A DNA stretch of 6,454 nucleotides, from NCBI GenBank assembly GCA_043742705.1, contig JAYTXY010000060.1, positions 1 through 6,454 on the forward strand, in the 5' to 3' direction. The DNA is from JAPLDA01 sp043742705. Its GTDB lineage: Bacteria > Bacteroidota > Bacteroidia > AKYH767-A > 2013-40CM-41-45. Within the stretch, counting starts at the first letter, position 1. The number at the start of each line of letters is the position of its first letter. Shown piece after piece: positions 1-5,947 of this stretch. The position numbers and the translations under genes are program-made. The notes beneath the pieces are model-generated. The model was not told the origin of the DNA and ran no database searches. It saw only the letters and a program-made list of their open reading frames with translations.

Positions 1-1225
1 CTGTACTCACCGGACCGAAAGCTTCTACTTCATGTGGCTCACGTTTTTTAAACGGATCGTTACAATACAATAACATGGATGACATAAATGCTCCGCGCTT
101 ACTGTCAGCTCCTACAACATCTACATTGTCAAAATCACCGTAAACAAGTTCACAGGAATTCATCAACTCTTTTACTTTCGACTTCACGTCCTTCACTTGT
201 CCCAAGTTTGCAAGAGGTCCCATTCGAACACCTTCCACAGAAGGATCTCCGATGACATTGCTTTTTAATCTTTCTTTTAAAGCAGTGAGCACAGCATCAG
301 TCAGATTTTCAGGAACAATTGTTCTGCGGATAGCAGTACATTTTTGTCCGGCCTTAACTGTCATCTCACGTGCAACTTCCTTGATAAAAAGTTTGAACTC
401 TTCCGTTTCAGGGGTTGCATCCACTCCAAGGATGCTGCAATTCAACGAATCCGATTCCATGTTGAAGCGAACGGAGTTTTCAATAATTGAAGGATGACGT
501 TTCAGCATCTTTCCAGTTTCCGCAGAACCTGTGAACGTAATAACATCCTGGCAAGTGACGTGTTCGAGCAAATTGCCTACGCTTCCGCAGATCAATTGCA
601 ATGCACCTTCGGGTAATATTTTAGAAGCTATAATTTCTTTTGTGACCAACTCCGTAAGAAAGGAAGTTGCTGTCGCAGGTTTCACAATAGCAGGAACTCC
701 CGCAAGTAAATTCACTGCAATCTTCTCCAACATTCCCCAAACAGGAAAGTTGAATGCATTGATATGAATTGCAACGCCTTCCAACGGAACACAAATGTGA
801 TGACCGACAAAAGTTCCGCCTTTTGAAATCATTTCCATGTTGCCGTCTACGTAAAACGTTTCATCAGGAAGTTCGCGTCTTCCTTTGCTTGCATACACAA
901 AAAGATTTCCGATTCCACCGTCAATATCTATCCAGGAATCTGCTTTGGTAGCGCCTGTTGCAGCACTTAGTGCATAAAATTCTTTTTTCTTTTCATTGAG
1001 ATGCAAAGCCAACGCTTTCAGCATTCGCGCACGTTCATGAAAAGTCATTTTGCGAAGTTTTGTTCCTCCAACTTTGCGTGCATAGTCCAGCATACCTTTA
1101 AAATCAATGCCTTCGCTGGTTGCTGAGAAAAGCTGATCACCTGTAACGGCATGGTAAATAGCAATGCCTGAACCTGAACCTTCAGTCCATGCACCTTGAG
1201 AAAAGCTTTTAAGCTTGACAGACAT
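1..1225 (-). CDS. paaZ: PaaZ, phenylacetate ring-opening bifunctional enzyme (partial, aldehyde dehydrogenase half)
   Basis: The visible ~408 residues are the NADP-dependent aldehyde dehydrogenase domain of PaaZ. In E. coli PaaZ hydrolyses oxepin-CoA with its C-terminal MaoC-like hydratase domain and oxidises the resulting semialdehyde with this N-terminal domain; it is a cytoplasmic step of aerobic phenylacetyl-CoA degradation. Visible motifs: INAFNFPVWGMLEK near residue 160, KPATATSF, the nucleotide-binding TFTGSAETGK, MESDSLN with catalytic Glu257, and AGQKCTAIRR with catalytic Cys296 (codon 338-340). These match E. coli Glu256 and Cys295 as I remember them. The family is about 680 residues long, so the hydratase domain lies beyond base 1. 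Two in-frame ATGs exist, at 1273 and 1225. I chose 1225 because the protein then begins MSVKLKSFSQGAW, aligning with the E. coli N-terminus, and because the promoter at 1276-1305 would start transcription downstream of 1273. The gene diverges from mutY. No frameshift was seen. Confidence 0.93.
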   Translation of the reverse strand, partial: MSVKLKSFSQGAWTEGSGSGIAIYHAVTGDQLFSATSEGIDFKGMLDYARKVGGTKLRKMTFHERARMLKALALHLNEKKKEFYALSAATGATKADSWIDIDGGIGNLFVYASKGRRELPDETFYVDGNMEMISKGGTFVGHHICVPLEGVAIHINAFNFPVWGMLEKIAVNLLAGVPAIVKPATATSFLTELVTKEIIASKILPEGALQLICGSVGNLLEHVTCQDVITFTGSAETGKMLKRHPSIIENSVRFNMESDSLNCSILGVDATPETEEFKLFIKEVAREMTVKAGQKCTAIRRTIVPENLTDAVLTALKERLKSNVIGDPSVEGVRMGPLANLGQVKDVKSKVKELMNSCELVYGDFDNVDVVGADSKRGAFMSSMLLYCNDPFKKREPHEVEAFGPVST

Positions 1226-1275
1226 ACTTTTTGTCAATGTTTTAGGGATTAACGATAAATCATGGAATGACATGG

Positions 1276-1305
1276 CAAAGTTAAACTATTTGAGACTCAA
1301 GTCAA
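1276..1305 (-). promoter_or_regulatory. Bacteroidota-type promoter for paaZ
   Basis: On the minus strand a TTG (complement of 1303-1305) is followed by 19 bases and then TAACTTTG (complement of 1276-1283), an exact match to the Bacteroidota -33/-7 pattern TTG...TAnnTTTG. Transcription would begin near 1269, about 45 bases before the ATG at 1225. That places the upstream ATG at 1273 outside the transcript. The spacer holds an inverted repeat, TTGAG-A-CTCAA (1290-1300), where a repressor could bind; the operator role is only inferred. Confidence 0.6.
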
Positions 1306-1351
1306 GAAGTTATTAACATGTGTTGATAAGTCAGTCAGTATCAGTTCCTGA

Positions 1352-2431
1352 ATGAAAAATGCTCAACTTTGCTTTATGAACTTCGGATCGGTCATACTTG
1401 GTTGGTATCATAAAAACAAGCGGGATCTTCCATGGCGGAAGACGAAAGATCCGTACCGTATCTGGCTGTCTGAGATCATCTTACAGCAAACTCGTGTTGA
1501 CCAGGGAATGGCTTATTATCACCGTTTTGTGCATCAATATCCTGATATTAATAAACTTGCCTCAGCAAAAGAAGATGATGTATTGAAACTGTGGCAAGGA
1601 CTCGGCTATTATTCCCGCGCCCGAAATCTTCACCATACGGCTAAAGAGGTGGCAAAAAAATACGGGGGAAAATTTCCATCTGAATATGAGGAAGTTCGAT
1701 CGTTGAAAGGTATCGGTGAATACACTACCGCAGCCATCCTTTCCTTTGCATTCAACAAAAAATTTCCTGTTGTGGATGGGAACGTCTTTCGTCTACTAAG
1801 TCGTTTTTTCGGAATTGACACTCCGATTGATTCCTCCAAAGCAAAAAAGGAATTCTATCAGCTTGCGGGAGATTTGATGGAGAACCATCCCCCACAGGAT
1901 TTCAACCAAGCCATTATGGAATTCGGATCGCGGCAGTGCAAACCTCAGAATCCAGATTGTTTAGCTTGTCCATTGAATAACGGTTGCGTAGCGCTTTCTG
2001 AAAAAAGAGTAGATCAACTGCCAGTGAAGAATAAGAAGACATCTGTTAGAAAACGACATTTCAATTATCTCGTCATTCATCAAAATGAAAAACTGTTGCT
2101 ACACAAACGAAATGGCAATGACATCTGGAAAAATCTATATGATTTTCCGCTGATAGAGTCTTCGAAGAAAATAAATGAGAAGAATTTAATCGCGAGTGAT
2201 GAATGGAGAAACATTTTCGGGAAATCAAAAATCACGATTACTTCGGTGAGTAGCGAGTACAAACACTTGCTGAGTCACCAAACCATTCATGCGCGTTTTT
2301 ACGAAGTGAATGTTCCCATAAAACAAACTTTCGCGGAGGAAAGTAATTTTAAGCTTGTTAAAAAAGGCGATTTACAAAAATATGCCGTTCCAAAACTGAT
2401 TGAAAATTTTCTCAAAGACGGGCTGAAGTAG
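1352..2431 (+). CDS. mutY: A/G-specific adenine glycosylase MutY
   Basis: MutY removes adenine paired with 8-oxoguanine and so prevents G:C to T:A mutations. The 359-residue protein has the usual full length. Visible features: LPWR near residue 27; WLSEIILQQTRV with catalytic Glu41; the helix-hairpin-helix region VRSLKGIGEYTTAA (residues 115-128) with Tyr124; VVDGNVFRLLSR with catalytic Asp142; and a [4Fe-4S] loop Cys196-x6-Cys203-x2-Cys206-x5-Cys212. Residues from about 232 to 355 form the Nudix-like 8-oxoG recognition domain, with LLSHQTIHARF near 306-316 in the place of the family's FSH loop. The spacing between all catalytic and cluster residues equals that in E. coli. A second in-frame ATG at 1376 gives MNFGSVILGWY, which aligns with the E. 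coli start about as well; no ribosome-binding site decides between them. CAACTTTG (1364-1371) resembles a -7 box but has no matching -33 element. Confidence 0.97.
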   Translation: MKNAQLCFMNFGSVILGWYHKNKRDLPWRKTKDPYRIWLSEIILQQTRVDQGMAYYHRFVHQYPDINKLASAKEDDVLKLWQGLGYYSRARNLHHTAKEVAKKYGGKFPSEYEEVRSLKGIGEYTTAAILSFAFNKKFPVVDGNVFRLLSRFFGIDTPIDSSKAKKEFYQLAGDLMENHPPQDFNQAIMEFGSRQCKPQNPDCLACPLNNGCVALSEKRVDQLPVKNKKTSVRKRHFNYLVIHQNEKLLLHKRNGNDIWKNLYDFPLIESSKKINEKNLIASDEWRNIFGKSKITITSVSSEYKHLLSHQTIHARFYEVNVPIKQTFAEESNFKLVKKGDLQKYAVPKLIENFLKDGLK

Positions 2432-2473
2432 TTTCTGAAGTAGTACTTACACTTGACTATTGCACAATAATTA

Positions 2474-2549
2474 TCTACGAATTACGAATTTGTACGAATG
2501 TACGAATCAAAGCCCATTCGTAAATTCGAATTGATTCGTAATTCGTAGA
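2474..2549. repeat. 76-base palindrome made of TACGAAT units
   Basis: Two 34-base arms (2474-2507 and 2516-2549) face each other across an 8-base loop (CAAAGCCC). The outer 16 base pairs are perfect and so are the inner 7; in all 29 of 34 positions form Watson-Crick pairs and two more can pair as G-U. The left arm contains four copies of TACGAAT starting at 2476, 2483, 2493 and 2501. The right arm mirrors them as ATTCGTA, with one variant (ATTCGAA at 2524-2530), at the same spacings. No T-run follows, so it is not a classical terminator, although it could stop or protect the mutY transcript. It resembles a REP or small MITE-like element, which is inference. Confidence 0.85.
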
Positions 2550-2577
2550 ATAAATATCAAATTAAATCACGACCTGC

Positions 2578-2607
2578 TTTGGGAATTAAAATCTTTTTTT
2601 ACCTTTG
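2578..2607 (+). promoter_or_regulatory. Bacteroidota-type promoter for ssb
   Basis: TTTG at 2578-2581, an 18-base spacer, then TACCTTTG at 2600-2607 match the Bacteroidota -33 and -7 elements, the -7 box exactly. Transcription would begin near 2614 and leave a leader of about 40 bases. That leader is very AT-rich, with no Shine-Dalgarno sequence before the ATG at 2654, which is normal for this phylum. It implies that ssb is transcribed independently of mutY. Confidence 0.6.
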
Positions 2608-2653
2608 ATCTACAATTTAATATTTTTTATTAACCTTTAAAACCAATTTAATC

Positions 2654-3073
2654 ATGAGTGGAATTAACAAAGTGATCTTAGTCGGTCACGTGGGCAAAGA
2701 CCCAGAAGTGCGTTACCTCGAAGGTGGAGTTGCAGTCGCGAAATTTTCACTGGCAACATCTGAAACGTACAAAAACAAAGAAGGCAACAAAGTTGAACAG
2801 ACCGAATGGCACAACGTTGTAATGTGGCGCGGGTTGGCTGAAATTGTCGAGAAGTATGTAAAGAAAGGTCAGCTTCTTTATGTGGAAGGCAAGATCCGCA
2901 ATCGTACGCACGGTGACGGTGATAACAAAAAGTATTACACGGATATTGTCGCTGACAGCATGACGATGCTCGGAGGCAAAAAGGATGACAATGCCATGCG
3001 CATTGAATCCAGGCCGATTGAAACACCGCTTCCGGCAGCTTCTGCCGAACCGGCTGACGACCTGCCGTTCTGA
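2654..3073 (+). CDS. ssb: Single-stranded DNA-binding protein SSB
   Basis: SSB coats single-stranded DNA during replication, repair and recombination and recruits partner proteins through its C-terminal tip. The 139 residues contain the OB fold (about 1-108), with MSGINKVILVGHVGKDPEVR, TEWHNVVMW and KGQLLYVEGKI clearly matching E. coli SSB. They continue into a short charged and Pro/Ala-rich linker (about 109-134) and end in the acidic tip DDLPF. By alignment from memory, E. coli Trp54 corresponds to Trp52 and Phe60 to Trp58, while Trp40 is replaced by Tyr39 and Trp88 by His86. The linker is much shorter than in E. coli SSB. The gene has its own promoter and is followed by an intrinsic terminator, so it looks monocistronic despite lying just before gldE. 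In Flavobacterium, mutY, an HU-type gene, ssb, gldE and gldD are neighbours, as I recall; the HU-type gene is absent here. Confidence 0.97.
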   Translation: MSGINKVILVGHVGKDPEVRYLEGGVAVAKFSLATSETYKNKEGNKVEQTEWHNVVMWRGLAEIVEKYVKKGQLLYVEGKIRNRTHGDGDNKKYYTDIVADSMTMLGGKKDDNAMRIESRPIETPLPAASAEPADDLPF

Positions 3074-3088
3074 TAAATTTATTCATCC

Positions 3089-3130
3089 AAAAGAGAAGGC
3101 AAAGTTTTTATAGCTTTGCCTTCTGCTTTT
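3089..3130 (+). terminator. Intrinsic terminator downstream of ssb
   Basis: AGAAGGCAAAG (3094-3104) pairs perfectly with CTTTGCCTTCT (3114-3124) around a 9-base loop. AAAAG (3089-3093) then pairs with CTTTT (3126-3130) past one unpaired G, so the stem is 16 base pairs with a single bulge and ends in a short T run. It begins 15 bases after the ssb stop codon. The flanking A and T tracts mean it might also work on the other strand. Confidence 0.8.
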
Positions 3131-3168
3131 AGTAACATTCGGTTTCTAAAGTCAATCAACTAATTCCC

Positions 3169-5142
3169 TTGGACCCCTCGAGTTACAGCCACATACTACT
3201 CACCGTTTTTCTCCAGTCATCAACCGGAATCATAAATCCCGGTTTTACAGTTGACGTTAGTTTTATACTTGAATTGATTTTATTGATCACCCTGCTTTTT
3301 GCATCAGGATATATTTCAGGAGCCGAGACTGCTTTTTTCGCCATCACGCCTCCGCAGCTTTCGCATTTAAAAAATTCAAAAAGTACTTCCGGAAAGCTGG
3401 TGTATCAGTTGCTCAACACTCCGAAGCGATTGCTTGCAACGTTGCTCATCCTGATCAACCTTGTGAACATCGCCATCATTGTCTTTTCGTCCGTTATCAT
3501 TTCCCAGGTATTTGTTTTCACCGGGCATGAAGTAGCAGGATTTATCATTCAGGTTGTTGCTGTCACGTTTGTCATTGTTGTCTTCTGTGAAGTACTCCCA
3601 AAAGTGTACGCCACTCAAAATGCACTTCGCACTGCTCACAAAAGTGTATTCCCTGTTTTTATCCTTGACAAACTCCTGCGCCCATTCAGTGCGTTGCTCG
3701 TGTTATCTACTGCATTTGTAGACAAGCGTATTCATCAGAAAGGATACGATGTAACCGTGGATGAACTGACACATGCAATTGACATCACCACTGACAAAAA
3801 CACTCCGGAAGAAGAAAGAAAAATTCTGAAAGGGATTGCAAAGTTTGGAAACATTGATGTGAAACAAATCATGAAACAACGAATGGATGTGATCGCACTT
3901 GACCGCGAGATGAAATTTCCTGAATTGTTTCCACTGATTGTTGAACATCGTTATTCACGTATTCCGGTTTACGATAAAACATTCGACAGCATTGTCGGAA
4001 TACTTTACATCAAAGACCTGCTTCCCTATCTCGATCAACAGCAAGACGAAAATTTTGACTGGCAGAAACTGCTGCGCCCTGCCTACTTTGTTCCTGAAAG
4101 TAAAAAGATCAACGACCTGTTGCAGGAATTCCAGGAAAAGAAAAATCATATTGCCATTGTTGTCGATGAATATGGCGGATCATCAGGAATCGTAACACTG
4201 GAAGATATTTTAGAAGAAATAGTCGGAGAGATCAACGATGAGTTTGATGATGATGAATTGTTCTATTCCAAGCTCGATGATTTCAATTACGTTTTTGAAG
4301 GAAAAGCTTTGCTGAATGATGTTTGCCGCGTGATGGAAGTTGACAGAAAGATTTTTGACATCGGAAATGAAGGAGTGGATTCACTTGCGGGACTTATCCT
4401 CGAATTAAGAGGAAGTATTCCTTACAAGTTTGAAGTGATAAAATTCAAAGACATTTCATTCAGTATTGAGTCAGCAGACCGAAGAAGGATTAAACGTGTG
4501 AAGATTTCTTTGCCTGAAAAGAATGAAGAGTCTGATGAAACTTCCCGGAATGATACAGGAAACGGAGACATATTGCTGATCACCCTTTTCTTTTTTCTCT
4601 CTTCTTTTCTTCTTACTTCCTGTGATCAGGAATTTACACCCAAACCAAAAGGATATTTCAGAATTGCCTTACCTCAGAAAGAATATCAAGTGTTCAATCC
4701 TGCAGATTGCCCGTTTACATTTGACATTCCTTCCTACTCACAGATAGTACGCGATACGGACGAGCATGCAGAACCATGCTGGATGGATGTAAGTTTTCCG
4801 CAATTCAAAGGAACACTTTACATCAGCTATAAGGATGTGAAAAATAATTTAAGGCAATACATGGAAGACGGTCGCACACTTGCACTCAAACATATTCCGA
4901 GAGCATCAGGAATTGAGGAGCAAGCCATCAATGTACCTGCGAACAAAGTTTACGGAACGCGTTACGATGTAAAAGGAAGTGCTGCATCACCAATACAGTT
5001 TTTTATCACTGATAGTTCCAGTCATTTTCTTCGTGCTTCACTTTATTTTTATGCTGTTCCGAATCCTGATTCCATTGCTCCTGTGTTGAATTTCATCAGC
5101 AGCGACATTGATCATTTGCTTGCTACTTTCCGTTGGAAGTGA
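3169..5142 (+). CDS. gldE: GldE-GldD in a single reading frame (CBS-domain membrane protein plus gliding lipoprotein)
   Basis: This 657-codon frame begins with a GldE protein of about 465 residues. GldE belongs to the CorC/HlyC-like membrane proteins and is linked to gliding motility in Flavobacterium. Order: hydrophobic DUF21 region with segments near 33-50, 87-115 and 122-145 (motif SGAETAFFAI, residues 50-59); a CBS pair about 233-350 (HRYSRIPVYD at 260-269, VVDEYGGSSGIVTLEDILEE at 331-350); a CorC/HlyC C-terminal domain about 365-447. An acidic linker (449-467) runs without a stop codon into the signal peptide and body of GldD (485-657). The start is TTG at 3169: no ATG lies between it and the upstream in-frame stop at 3133, and MDPSSYS resembles the MDPE-type start of other GldE proteins as I recall them. 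It lies 38 bases after the ssb terminator, and I found no convincing promoter. Either a real fusion or a frameshifted junction. Confidence 0.9.
   Translation: MDPSSYSHILLTVFLQSSTGIINPGFTVDVSFILELILLITLLFASGYISGAETAFFAITPPQLSHLKNSKSTSGKLVYQLLNTPKRLLATLLILINLVNIAIIVFSSVIISQVFVFTGHEVAGFIIQVVAVTFVIVVFCEVLPKVYATQNALRTAHKSVFPVFILDKLLRPFSALLVLSTAFVDKRIHQKGYDVTVDELTHAIDITTDKNTPEEERKILKGIAKFGNIDVKQIMKQRMDVIALDREMKFPELFPLIVEHRYSRIPVYDKTFDSIVGILYIKDLLPYLDQQQDENFDWQKLLRPAYFVPESKKINDLLQEFQEKKNHIAIVVDEYGGSSGIVTLEDILEEIVGEINDEFDDDELFYSKLDDFNYVFEGKALLNDVCRVMEVDRKIFDIGNEGVDSLAGLILELRGSIPYKFEVIKFKDISFSIESADRRRIKRVKISLPEKNEESDETSRNDTGNGDILLITLFFFLSSFLLTSCDQEFTPKPKGYFRIALPQKEYQVFNPADCPFTFDIPSYSQIVRDTDEHAEPCWMDVSFPQFKGTLYISYKDVKNNLRQYMEDGRTLALKHIPRASGIEEQAINVPANKVYGTRYDVKGSAASPIQFFITDSSSHFLRASLYFYAVPNPDSIAPVLNFISSDIDHLLATFRWK
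4573..5142 (+). CDS. gldD: GldD, gliding motility lipoprotein (C-terminal part of the same frame)
   Basis: GldD is a lipoprotein required for gliding and type IX secretion in Flavobacterium johnsoniae. The hydrophobic stretch ITLFFFLSSFLLTSC ends in a lipobox whose cysteine is residue 485 of the joint frame (codon 4621-4623). The GldD signature EFTPKPKGYFRIALPQKEY follows immediately, then about 155 residues to the stop; the mature size of 173 residues suits a complete GldD. If translated separately, possible starts are non-ATG: GTG 4498, TTG 4510 or TTG 4573. I list TTG 4573 because GGAG (4564-4567) lies 5 bases before it and it begins right at the hydrophobic segment, but the resulting signal peptide has no positively charged start. 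The out-of-frame ATG at 4535 reads only 14 codons to a stop at 4577. Identification as GldD is firm; the separate start is not. Confidence 0.75.
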   Translation: MLITLFFFLSSFLLTSCDQEFTPKPKGYFRIALPQKEYQVFNPADCPFTFDIPSYSQIVRDTDEHAEPCWMDVSFPQFKGTLYISYKDVKNNLRQYMEDGRTLALKHIPRASGIEEQAINVPANKVYGTRYDVKGSAASPIQFFITDSSSHFLRASLYFYAVPNPDSIAPVLNFISSDIDHLLATFRWK

Positions 5143-5159
5143 AAGAGTGAAAAAATTAC

Positions 5160-5254
5160 CGCGCTGAACAAAATGAAAGCTCCAACCTGGTAAAACGTGC
5201 GAAGCGATCAATTGTCAGGATGGAAGCGTAGCAACCCTTCGCACAGTCAGCGCG
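5160..5254. repeat. Nested inverted-repeat element after gldD
   Basis: Two perfect 8-base inverted repeats are nested: CGCGCTGA (5160-5167) with TCAGCGCG (5247-5254), and inside it GTGCGAAG (5197-5204) with CTTCGCAC (5237-5244). On the 3' side the two helices are separated by only two bases. The inner loop holds GAAGCGTAGCAA (5223-5234), the exact reverse complement of 5915-5926 beside the transposase gene. The element fills most of the 169-base gap between the converging gldD and lipoprotein genes. No T-run follows, so it is not a classical terminator. A REP-like element is the likeliest reading; a structured RNA is possible. Confidence 0.5.
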
Positions 5255-5311
5255 TGTATGCTAAGCTGAGCAGAGAAGAATCCCTTTAATTATCAAACCG
5301 TGAATTATTAG

Positions 5312-5746
5312 TCAATCCTTTTTCTTAATAAGATTGTCATACATTTTGTGTCCATCTAAGTAGAATTCACTCTTTAATCTATCACTCTCAACTTTATACT
5401 TGCTTGGAACGCTCCCACATTTCAATGGTCTCATTGCTTTATTTAAGCTATCAGTCAAGTAAAGGTTCGATGTACAATAAAGAAGAAGGAAATCACCATC
5501 AATCTTCCAATAACCTTTGATGACATTCCCACAATTGTTATTTACAAATGAGGAGTCCTCATTAATTAAGAGTGATGAACCGGCTACGGATCTAATTTTG
5601 CTAAAATAAAAGTAACCGCGTTCTAAAGAGTTGTATTCCTCACTATAATATTCCCCAACTATTCCACTCTTTGAGCGTTGACAGGATAATACCATTTGAG
5701 ATAGCAGAATAAATAATACTCCTATGATAAGACTTCTACTTTTCAA
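5312..5746 (-). CDS. Small putative lipoprotein, function unknown
   Basis: I do not recognise a family. The 144-residue product begins MKSRS followed by a hydrophobic stretch and the lipobox-like VLSC, with Cys22 as the probable lipidation site, so it is likely exported and anchored in a membrane. The mature part has three more cysteines (72, 91, 110). Its INEDSSF...GYWKIDGDFLLLY pattern, a strand, a turn, then G-x-W-x-x-x-G-D, recalls small lipocalin-like beta-barrel lipoproteins of Bacteroidota; that is only a resemblance. The start must be TTG at 5746: no ATG lies between the upstream in-frame stop (5765-5767) and the signal peptide, and the only internal Met in that stretch (residue 18) would destroy it. 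It begins 11 bases after the stop of the coding remnant at 5758-5931, so the two may once have been cotranscribed. It converges on gldD. Confidence 0.7.
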   Translation of the reverse strand: MKSRSLIIGVLFILLSQMVLSCQRSKSGIVGEYYSEEYNSLERGYFYFSKIRSVAGSSLLINEDSSFVNNNCGNVIKGYWKIDGDFLLLYCTSNLYLTDSLNKAMRPLKCGSVPSKYKVESDRLKSEFYLDGHKMYDNLIKKKD

Positions 5747-5757
5747 AACAACTATTT

Positions 5758-5931
5758 CTAAAAATCATTTAATACATCAACAACAGACCGATTCACGTTA
5801 CCATTAACTTCGTCTTTCAGTTTCTTAATGATTTCGATTGCAATTTCATCTGTTAGCAAATTTTCTGTTTCATCCCCGCTAAAGGTAGCATATAAGCGAT
5901 GCTGGTGTGCGGGCTTGCTACGCTTCGTAAG
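5758..5931 (-). pseudogene. Coding remnant, C-terminal fragment of an unknown protein
   Basis: The frame is open for 57 codons and ends at a TAG (complement of 5758-5760). Its last ~40 residues look like real protein: SGDETENLLTDEIAIEIIKK, then a charged amphipathic stretch, ending SVVDVLNDF. The first ~18 codons lie within the repeat-like element at 5884-5945 and look non-coding. No ATG begins the frame; a TTG at codon 25 would give a peptide of only 33 residues. I read it as the tail of a gene whose front was replaced by the repeat, standing 11 bases before the lipoprotein gene. It could instead be a genuine small protein starting at that TTG. Function unknown. Confidence 0.4.
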
Positions 5932-5945
5932 TTACCACAAGGTAA
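5884..5945. repeat. REP-like element next to the transposase gene
   Basis: The stretch contains several short inverted repeats: GTAGCA (5885-5890) with TGCTAC (5916-5921), AGCAT (5887-5891) with ATGCT (5899-5903), and TTACC (5932-5936) with GGTAA (5941-5945). The first two compete for the same bases. It shares the 12-base core TTGCTACGCTTC (5915-5926), preceded closely by TGTGCG, with the inverted copy in the element after gldD. It begins 3 bases beyond the end of the RAYT gene, where REP elements commonly flank such genes. Assignment as REP is inference. Confidence 0.45.
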
Positions 5946-5947
5946 TT

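Noticed and set aside
252..951. Three plus-strand open frames of 60-81 codons
   Set aside because: They lie antisense to the well-supported paaZ frame and their translations resemble no protein.
2423..2444. Direct repeat CTGAAGTAGT at the mutY stop codon (2423-2432 and 2435-2444)
   Set aside because: Two short adjacent copies are most simply a local duplication; nothing suggests a function.
2664..3086. A 140-codon minus-strand frame over ssb
   Set aside because: It is the antisense shadow of ssb, rich in Cys, Arg and His, with no recognisable domain; the ssb frame is certain.
3111..3118. TAGCTTTG as a gldE promoter -7 box
   Set aside because: It forms part of the terminator stem and no -33 element lies at the right distance, so I did not list it as a promoter feature.
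3376..4195. Open frames on both strands inside gldE
   Set aside because: They overlap the conserved DUF21 and CBS regions of GldE and have no protein-like character of their own.
5143..5311. Intrinsic terminator for gldD
   Set aside because: The inverted repeats here have long loops and no following T-run, so terminator function cannot be claimed.
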